A stretch of 20,856 nt of DNA from Bacteroidales bacterium. Lineage in GTDB: Bacteria > Bacteroidota > Bacteroidia > Bacteroidales > Muribaculaceae. The notes below the pieces were generated by a model. It was not told the DNA's origin. It worked only from the letters and a program-made list of their open reading frames with translations, and searched no databases. Within the stretch, counting starts at the first letter, position 1; each line of letters begins with the position of its first letter. Position numbers and translations under genes: made by a program. Shown here piece after piece: positions 16,297 to 20,856 of the stretch. The stretch covers positions 1 to 20,856 of the forward strand of contig CAADVV010000036.1 of the NCBI GenBank assembly GCA_900752535.1, read 5' to 3'.

Positions 16297-16389
16297 TTCA
16301 CACAACTCGACCGCCCACGTTAAGAGTTTCATCTCCAACTTTTAGACTTTCAGACTTGTTATAATTCTATACAAAAGCTTAACAGAACG

Positions 16390-16842
16390 ATGAAACACAC
16401 TTCTCTATTCTTTATCCTGATGTTGGCGGCTCTGACAGTCACAGTCGGTTGCTCGTCGAACGCATGGGACGAAGTGCCTCAGAAAATCACGACCTTTATC
16501 TCTCAGTATTTCCCCGGACAGGGCATCAGAAGTTACTCCGTTGACAACGGCACAGAGCGTCTTGTAACCTCCGGAGGTACGTCGCTGGAATTTGACGCAA
16601 ACCTCGACTGGACCATCATTGACGCAAACGGTCACACACTGCCACAGACGCTGCTTTACGATGAGCTGCCGCCGGCTCTGTTTCAATATCTTGAGGAGAC
16701 CGAGAATCTCTCGAATGTCTACAAGCTCGAACGTACATCGGCCATTTACATCATCACGCTGAAAGACACCTATATCACCTATGATATAGCCACCGGAGCC
16801 ATCAAATATCCGAAGGCCGACGACGCGAAAAGCGCAGCGTAG
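16390..16842 (+). CDS. PepSY-like lipoprotein (DUF2874 type)
   Basis: The 150-residue product has a lipoprotein signal ending TVTVGC (Cys 21), so it is probably attached to a membrane facing the periplasm or surface. The mature part fits a PepSY-like (beta-lactamase-inhibitor-like) domain typical of Bacteroidales: VPQKITTFISQYFPGQGI, SLEFDANLDWTIIDANGHTL, LPPALFQYLEE, and a final strand pair ending in TYITYDIATGAIKY. Such proteins are often surface or periplasmic inhibitors or binding proteins of unknown partner. No convincing promoter is seen in the 93-nt gap upstream. Its last 41 nt overlap the end of the convergent gene on the minus strand. Confidence 0.8.
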   Translation: MKHTSLFFILMLAALTVTVGCSSNAWDEVPQKITTFISQYFPGQGIRSYSVDNGTERLVTSGGTSLEFDANLDWTIIDANGHTLPQTLLYDELPPALFQYLEETENLSNVYKLERTSAIYIITLKDTYITYDIATGAIKYPKADDAKSAA

Positions 16843-17767
16843 TCTTCAGCAGGGGGAAGTGAACCACAAGGATAGCCCCCTGCTCCACCTTTGCCTCGCA
16901 GTCTCCGGGCGTCACCGGCTTCCCCGATGAGTCGAACCATTCGAGATCAAAACGGTCAGTAAATATCGTGGGCTTCATCCGTCCCTTCAGCATCCCCGGG
17001 CGCCAGAAAGGGGCATTTACTTCGGCACCTCCGAGATAGACAATGTCATAGGCGCCGTGACCGTTGTCGACCGTGGCAAGCAGATAACGTCCTCCCTGAC
17101 GCGCATAGCGCGGGTCATTGTCGCGGTCAAGCGACTCCCAGATTCCTTCATAATAGTTGGCGGAGACGCGCAGTGAGTCTGTCAGTGCGGCTACATCGCG
17201 CAGCTCCGTGACCTCCGGCGGCGTTGGACGTTGAGTCTCTACGACAGCCGCCGCGACATCAAGCGTACCGTTGGTGAAAACACCTATCGGACCAGACGGA
17301 TGACTGACACGGGCCTCAAAAAGCGGCTCGGAGAGCGTCTCGCCTCCTCTGACACTGATTATTCCGTCAGCAGTCACATCCATTGTCAATGTGTTATAGC
17401 TTCCGTCGGCAAACAGACCGACACGCCGCTCCCGGGCCACGACAGTGTCACCGCTGGTCAGCGTCACGTCTGTCGATCTCACATCGTCAATCTCTCCGAA
17501 AGCACTGTTGTATCCGCGCACAGTCAGACGACAATCTCGGCCGAAAGCTATGCCCCACCATCGCCGGCTCTGACCGGCAGACGGCCTGTCACCACGCAGA
17601 CGGGCTCGTATGTCGACGGAGACAGAGCCTCCGGACTCAGCATCGAACGACCCGACAACGGTGACTATATCCTCCGCGACAAACGGTCCTGTGCGTACAC
17701 GGTGGGCGGCAAGAGACGATGCCGTCAGACAAACAGCCATGACGAGCAACGCCAGCGTCCGCTTCAT
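16802..17767 (-). CDS. Exported Bacteroidales protein of unknown function
   Basis: This 321-residue protein starts at ATG 17767, with a signal peptide MKRTLALLVMAVCLTASSLA. The frame extends 38 codons further upstream into miaA, but that part has no signal and the ATGA overlap with the miaA stop marks the true start. The N-terminal half is beta-rich and lectin- or glucanase-like in feel (RWWGIAFGRDCRLTVRGYNS, VGLFADGSYNTLTMDV, PIGVFTNGTLDV). The C-terminal half has conserved-looking blocks: YYEGIWESLDRDNDPRYARQ, then GGRYLLATV, MLKGRMKPTIF and HFPLLKTTLRFSRR. No catalytic residues are evident and I know no function. It is the last gene of the S9B/miaA operon and overlaps the PepSY-like gene tail to tail. 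Confidence 0.75.
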   Translation of the reverse strand: MKRTLALLVMAVCLTASSLAAHRVRTGPFVAEDIVTVVGSFDAESGGSVSVDIRARLRGDRPSAGQSRRWWGIAFGRDCRLTVRGYNSAFGEIDDVRSTDVTLTSGDTVVARERRVGLFADGSYNTLTMDVTADGIISVRGGETLSEPLFEARVSHPSGPIGVFTNGTLDVAAAVVETQRPTPPEVTELRDVAALTDSLRVSANYYEGIWESLDRDNDPRYARQGGRYLLATVDNGHGAYDIVYLGGAEVNAPFWRPGMLKGRMKPTIFTDRFDLEWFDSSGKPVTPGDCEAKVEQGAILVVHFPLLKTTLRFSRRRPSDI

Positions 17768-18690
17768 GACCTGGCCTCCTTCCGCGCCATCTCCGCCACA
17801 CGTTGAGCGAACTCCTCGCGGGGCATATCCCATGGCAACCACACTATTGGGAAGCCACGGCGCTCCATACCCCGAAACCATGTCATCTGTCGTTTGGCAA
17901 ACTGATGAATGGCAGTCTCGAGTTGCAAGAACATCTCATCATAGCTGATTTGTCCGGTAGCATAGAGCGTAAGGAATTTATATTCGAGCCCGTAGTATAT
18001 CAGGTCTTCCGGCGCTATGCCGCTGTCGAGCAACGCTCTGACCTCATCGACCATACCATCGTTAAGACGCGAGCGCAGACGTTCGGTTATACGGCGGCGA
18101 CGCGTATCGCGGTCAATGTCCACACCGATGACAACAGCGTCTCTGACGGGCGATGGCATAGCTCCGGCGGCAGCCTCGGGATGGTCGCGATAGTATGTCT
18201 GAATCTCGATGGCGCGGACAGCGCGTTTGACGGTGTCCACATCCGTGACATTATGGAGGCTCTTCATCGAGCTCAGTATCTCCGTCAGCTCCCCGAGGCT
18301 CCGTCCCTCGAGCGAAGCACGCAATCCGGTATTTTCAGGCACCTCGGGCAACGCCAGACCTTTGAGCAACGACTCGACATAAAGCCCCGTGCCACCGCAA
18401 ACTACCGACGTCTTGGAGCGGGAACGGATATCGGCAATGGCGGCACGGGCGTCGCGCAGCCACTCATACAGGTTATATTTGTATCCGGCCGGGCAGATGT
18501 CAATCAGATGAAAAGGCACCTCCTCGTATTCACAGAGGTCCTTACCCGTACCGAGGTCCATGCCGCGGTATATCTGACGTGAGTCGGCACTGACGATCTC
18601 GCCGTCAACAAGCCGGGCGACGTCGACCGCTCGCCGCGTCTTTCCCGACGCCGTCGGGCCTGTGATGACAATCATCCTGTGGCCGCTCAT
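17764..18690 (-). CDS. miaA: tRNA dimethylallyltransferase
   Basis: MiaA transfers a dimethylallyl group to A37 of tRNAs reading UNN codons. The 308-residue product shows the P-loop GPTASGKT (residues 11-18), SADSRQIYRGMDLGTGK, the HLIDI motif, VVCGGTGLYVESLLKG and the C-terminal FAKRQMTWFRG. The recognition block is intact (DTVKRAVRAIEI). Bacteroidales often carry two miaA paralogues; the GTGKDL and GYKYNLYEW variants here could mark one of them, which only a phylogeny would settle. It sits between the membrane-protein gene and the exported-protein gene, with 4-nt ATGA overlaps on both sides. Confidence 0.94.
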   Translation of the reverse strand: MSGHRMIVITGPTASGKTRRAVDVARLVDGEIVSADSRQIYRGMDLGTGKDLCEYEEVPFHLIDICPAGYKYNLYEWLRDARAAIADIRSRSKTSVVCGGTGLYVESLLKGLALPEVPENTGLRASLEGRSLGELTEILSSMKSLHNVTDVDTVKRAVRAIEIQTYYRDHPEAAAGAMPSPVRDAVVIGVDIDRDTRRRRITERLRSRLNDGMVDEVRALLDSGIAPEDLIYYGLEYKFLTLYATGQISYDEMFLQLETAIHQFAKRQMTWFRGMERRGFPIVWLPWDMPREEFAQRVAEMARKEARS

Positions 18691-20024
18691 TCCTTCAGAC
18701 CGTTTATGTAGCGCCTCCAGAGACGCCTGATTGAATAAAAGCGGCTGTCCTGATTGTTCGTGGCCACATAGAGCCAGTGCGGATCGTTGAAATCAACGTC
18801 CCAGTTGACAATGTCACTCAGATGGAATGTCGGACGATAGTTTCTGATGGCATAGCGCCGACGTCCGGCACGGTCATAGGTTTTCCAGGCCATTGTGACG
18901 GTATAGAGACGATAGATTTCGGCGGCGAGCATCGGGTTAAGCCGCCACTGGTTAAGCATCAGCTCGACGGCCTGCATACTGAACCACGAACCCTCGAGAC
19001 GCGAGCCCTCGGCCGCTTTCTCGTTTTCGAGGGTGACGATATAGTGGTAGACCTTCGAGCCCGAGCCCGTTATGCGGCTCATATACATGAATCTGATTTC
19101 AAAATCATCGATACCCGAAAGGTCGCGGAAGTAGCGGCGTTCCTCGTTAATCGGCGGCTTGTGACGATAAGGGAAAAGAAGCGCAGCGGGCGTATCATAG
19201 AGGCTGTCGCCGTCGTTGGCTCCGGTCATGTCTGTCTTGTCGGTCAGGAAGATGCTGTCGGAGGTAAAAATCAGGAACCTGATGGTGGTGGCCGAAGGTT
19301 TGCCAAACTCGAGCAGCGGAGCGTTATGCTCATAGTATGCCCAGAGGCCGAAGTAACGCACCCCCATGAAGACTATCGAGACGCCATAGAAAATCACCGG
19401 GAGCCAGACGAAAAAGAACATGTCTGACGACGAGAATCCAGCATCAAGATAGGCCAAAAAATAATAGAGGTAACAGACGACACAGAGCGCCGAAGTGATG
19501 ATGAGCAAAGAGCGCACCTGCACGGCCCCCTCCTGGCTGAAAAGACGCCCGAGAAATCCGCGCTCGGCGGGTGTGCCGTGACGCATTCGGCCGTCGACCC
19601 AGAAACCTATGCTGTATTTCAGCTTGGCGGCCCAGGCCGTGACTGCCACCATGACAGGGGCTATGACGAGAATGGGTATGAACGGCATCTCATATTGCCA
19701 CGTAGCGAACAGACTGTCATAAAGTCCCGACGAGGCACACAGATTGAGAATCACCATAACTGTGCCCGACCAGAAGAGCACACGCGTCATGACAAACGGA
19801 AGCAGATAGCAGGTTGGCGCCACCGTGGCACGATTTCGTCTCACCATGGCATAGACAACCAGTTCTAAAGAGAACACAGCGACAGGAAGCCACCGAAGCG
19901 GCATTTCCACCGCCATGACAACAATAGCCATGACAATGCCGACGCAGAGTGTCCAGTTGCGCCACAGCAGTATTATGGCACTCCTATAGATAAATTCAGG
20001 GCTATTGTCTTCGGCCTTGGACAT
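18687..20024 (-). CDS. Six-TM membrane protein of unknown function
   Basis: The 445-residue protein has six predicted TM helices (about 22-41, 45-61, 72-95, 113-133, 172-193, 202-226) and a soluble C-terminal half of about 215 residues. That half carries distinctive sequence (YRPTFHLSDIVNWDVDFNDP; WLYVATNNQDSRFYSIRRLW). I recognise no enzyme motif. Several Arg/Lys-rich loops (RRNRA, GRMRHGTPAERG) suggest cytosolic faces. It lies 21 nt after the dipeptidyl-peptidase gene and overlaps miaA by ATGA. Its conservation and linkage suggest an envelope role, which is only an inference. Confidence 0.75.
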   Translation of the reverse strand: MSKAEDNSPEFIYRSAIILLWRNWTLCVGIVMAIVVMAVEMPLRWLPVAVFSLELVVYAMVRRNRATVAPTCYLLPFVMTRVLFWSGTVMVILNLCASSGLYDSLFATWQYEMPFIPILVIAPVMVAVTAWAAKLKYSIGFWVDGRMRHGTPAERGFLGRLFSQEGAVQVRSLLIITSALCVVCYLYYFLAYLDAGFSSSDMFFFVWLPVIFYGVSIVFMGVRYFGLWAYYEHNAPLLEFGKPSATTIRFLIFTSDSIFLTDKTDMTGANDGDSLYDTPAALLFPYRHKPPINEERRYFRDLSGIDDFEIRFMYMSRITGSGSKVYHYIVTLENEKAAEGSRLEGSWFSMQAVELMLNQWRLNPMLAAEIYRLYTVTMAWKTYDRAGRRRYAIRNYRPTFHLSDIVNWDVDFNDPHWLYVATNNQDSRFYSIRRLWRRYINGLKE

Positions 20025-20045
20025 TTGTCTCAGGAATGACAGGGA

Positions 20046-20856
20046 TTAGAGATTGCGGTTAAAATAGTCAAGCATGCGCGAATAGACCATCAGACGCGTG
20101 TCGCAACCGTTAATCGAGTGGTTCATGTTGGGGAAAAGCATCATATCGCAGAACTTTCCGGCCGAAATCAGACGTGCAACATACTCCATGGTGTTGGAGA
20201 GATGGACGTTATCGTCGGCGGTGCCGTGCATGATGAGAAGGCGGGTATTCATGTTGGCGATATGATTGAGAGGCGCCGACGACTCATATCCGACCTCGTT
20301 CTGTTGAGGTGTCAGCATGTAGCGCTCAGCATAGACGGTGTCATAATAGCGCCAGTCGGTCACGGGAGCCACGGCGACAGCGGCCTTGTAGGGGTTGTTT
20401 TCGGCCGAGGCAGCCATCAGGGTCTCATAACCGCCGAAGCTCCAGCCGAAAATGCCTATGCGGTCACCGTCGGCATATGGCAGCGAGGCGACATAGCGGG
20501 CAGCCGACAGCTGGTCGATGGTTTCATAGTGGCCGAGGTCGCGGTAGACGCTTTCCCGGAACGCACGTCCGCGACAGGCCGTGCCGCGTCCGTCGACACA
20601 GACCACGAGATAGCCTTTCATGGCGAAATAGTTCTCCCAGTCAGGTTTCCAGATGTTGCGGACCTCCTGTGAGCCGGGACCGCTATACTGATACATCACC
20701 ACAGGATAGCGTCGCGAGCTGTCAAATCCGGCTGGTTTTATCATGTAGCCGCAAAGTTCGGGTGACGAACCCGAAGCCGGCACTCTGAAAAACTCTCGAT
20801 GCGGCATCGAGGCATATCGGCTGCGGGGCGGGGCGGTGTCCCCGAGGGTCCCGCCG
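20046..20856 (-). CDS. Dipeptidyl-peptidase IV-like serine peptidase (S9B), 5'-truncated
   Basis: This is the C-terminal alpha/beta-hydrolase domain of a prolyl-oligopeptidase-family enzyme, which cleaves dipeptides from peptide N-termini. The frame is open to the window edge; ATG 20807 is internal. Counting from that ATG, the nucleophile motif is GWSFGGYE (Ser 123, codon 20441-20439). HGTADDNVH carries the catalytic Asp and the substrate-binding Asn of DPP IV, and MNHSI holds the catalytic His (230). VAPVTDWRYYDTVYAERYM fits the DPP IV tyrosine/tryptophan pocket, which argues for S9B rather than S9C. The beta-propeller and any signal peptide lie outside the window. It leads into the membrane-protein and miaA genes. 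Confidence 0.92.
   Translation of the reverse strand, partial: GGTLGDTAPPRSRYASMPHREFFRVPASGSSPELCGYMIKPAGFDSSRRYPVVMYQYSGPGSQEVRNIWKPDWENYFAMKGYLVVCVDGRGTACRGRAFRESVYRDLGHYETIDQLSAARYVASLPYADGDRIGIFGWSFGGYETLMAASAENNPYKAAVAVAPVTDWRYYDTVYAERYMLTPQQNEVGYESSAPLNHIANMNTRLLIMHGTADDNVHLSNTMEYVARLISAGKFCDMMLFPNMNHSINGCDTRLMVYSRMLDYFNRNL

Noticed and set aside
16297..16389. Promoter for the PepSY-like gene in the gap after the Cys-rich gene
   Set aside because: TATAATTC at about 16358 does not fit TAnnTTTG and has no matching upstream element at proper spacing.
17768..17881. 38-codon N-terminal extension of the minus-strand exported protein
   Set aside because: It lies within miaA in another frame and lacks a signal; ATG 17767 starts a clear signal peptide and overlaps the miaA stop as ATGA.
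18777..19427. 216-codon open frame on the plus strand inside the six-TM protein gene
   Set aside because: It is an antisense shadow; the minus-strand frame has TM helices, ATGA coupling and coding bias.

Overview
The window looks like chromosomal DNA of a Bacteroidota bacterium, order Bacteroidales, most likely Muribaculaceae. That placement is an inference from gene content and style; no rRNA or marker phylogeny is possible here. Supporting signs are promoters of the Bacteroidota type (TTTG about 19-21 nt upstream of TAnnTTTG), few Shine-Dalgarno sequences, a tricorn-type S41 protease, a TPR/transmembrane/coiled-coil/HTH regulator, a FISUMP-like secreted protein, C-terminal sorting-like tails and a PepSY-like lipoprotein.

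Layout. (1) 1-2398 (+): 3' part of a tricorn-like protease gene, closed by a strong intrinsic terminator. (2) 2462-6843 (+): a stretch visibly richer in A+T, especially 2462-4627. It holds a membrane-spanning TPR regulator gene interrupted by an in-frame TGA, then two adjacent genes for exported proteins (a FISUMP-like protein and an Ig-like protein), both ending in sorting-like tails. A 20-bp hairpin follows. (3) 7003-7890 (+): cdsA with a near-perfect promoter almost touching its ATG. (4) 11808-7905 (-): a compact operon of an anchored coiled-coil protein, an MgtC/SapB membrane protein and a CPA2 cation/proton antiporter. (5) 11924-16296 (+): an ATP-grasp-like protein, then a tight mazG - small secreted protein - topB - small Cys-rich membrane protein operon. 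(6) 16390-16842 (+): a PepSY-like lipoprotein whose end overlaps, tail to tail, the last gene of the next group. (7) 20856-16802 (-): an S9B dipeptidyl-peptidase-like gene (partial), a six-TM membrane protein, miaA and a secreted protein, the last three joined by ATGA overlaps.

Most genes are housekeeping or envelope functions: phospholipid synthesis, nucleotide-pool cleaning, DNA decatenation, tRNA modification, cation homeostasis and peptide degradation. The least ordinary part is 2462-6843, where a candidate membrane-spanning one-component regulator sits next to two exported proteins and carries a premature stop. No tRNA, rRNA, CRISPR array, transposase or integrase was seen. No gene-free stretch exceeds 300 nt.
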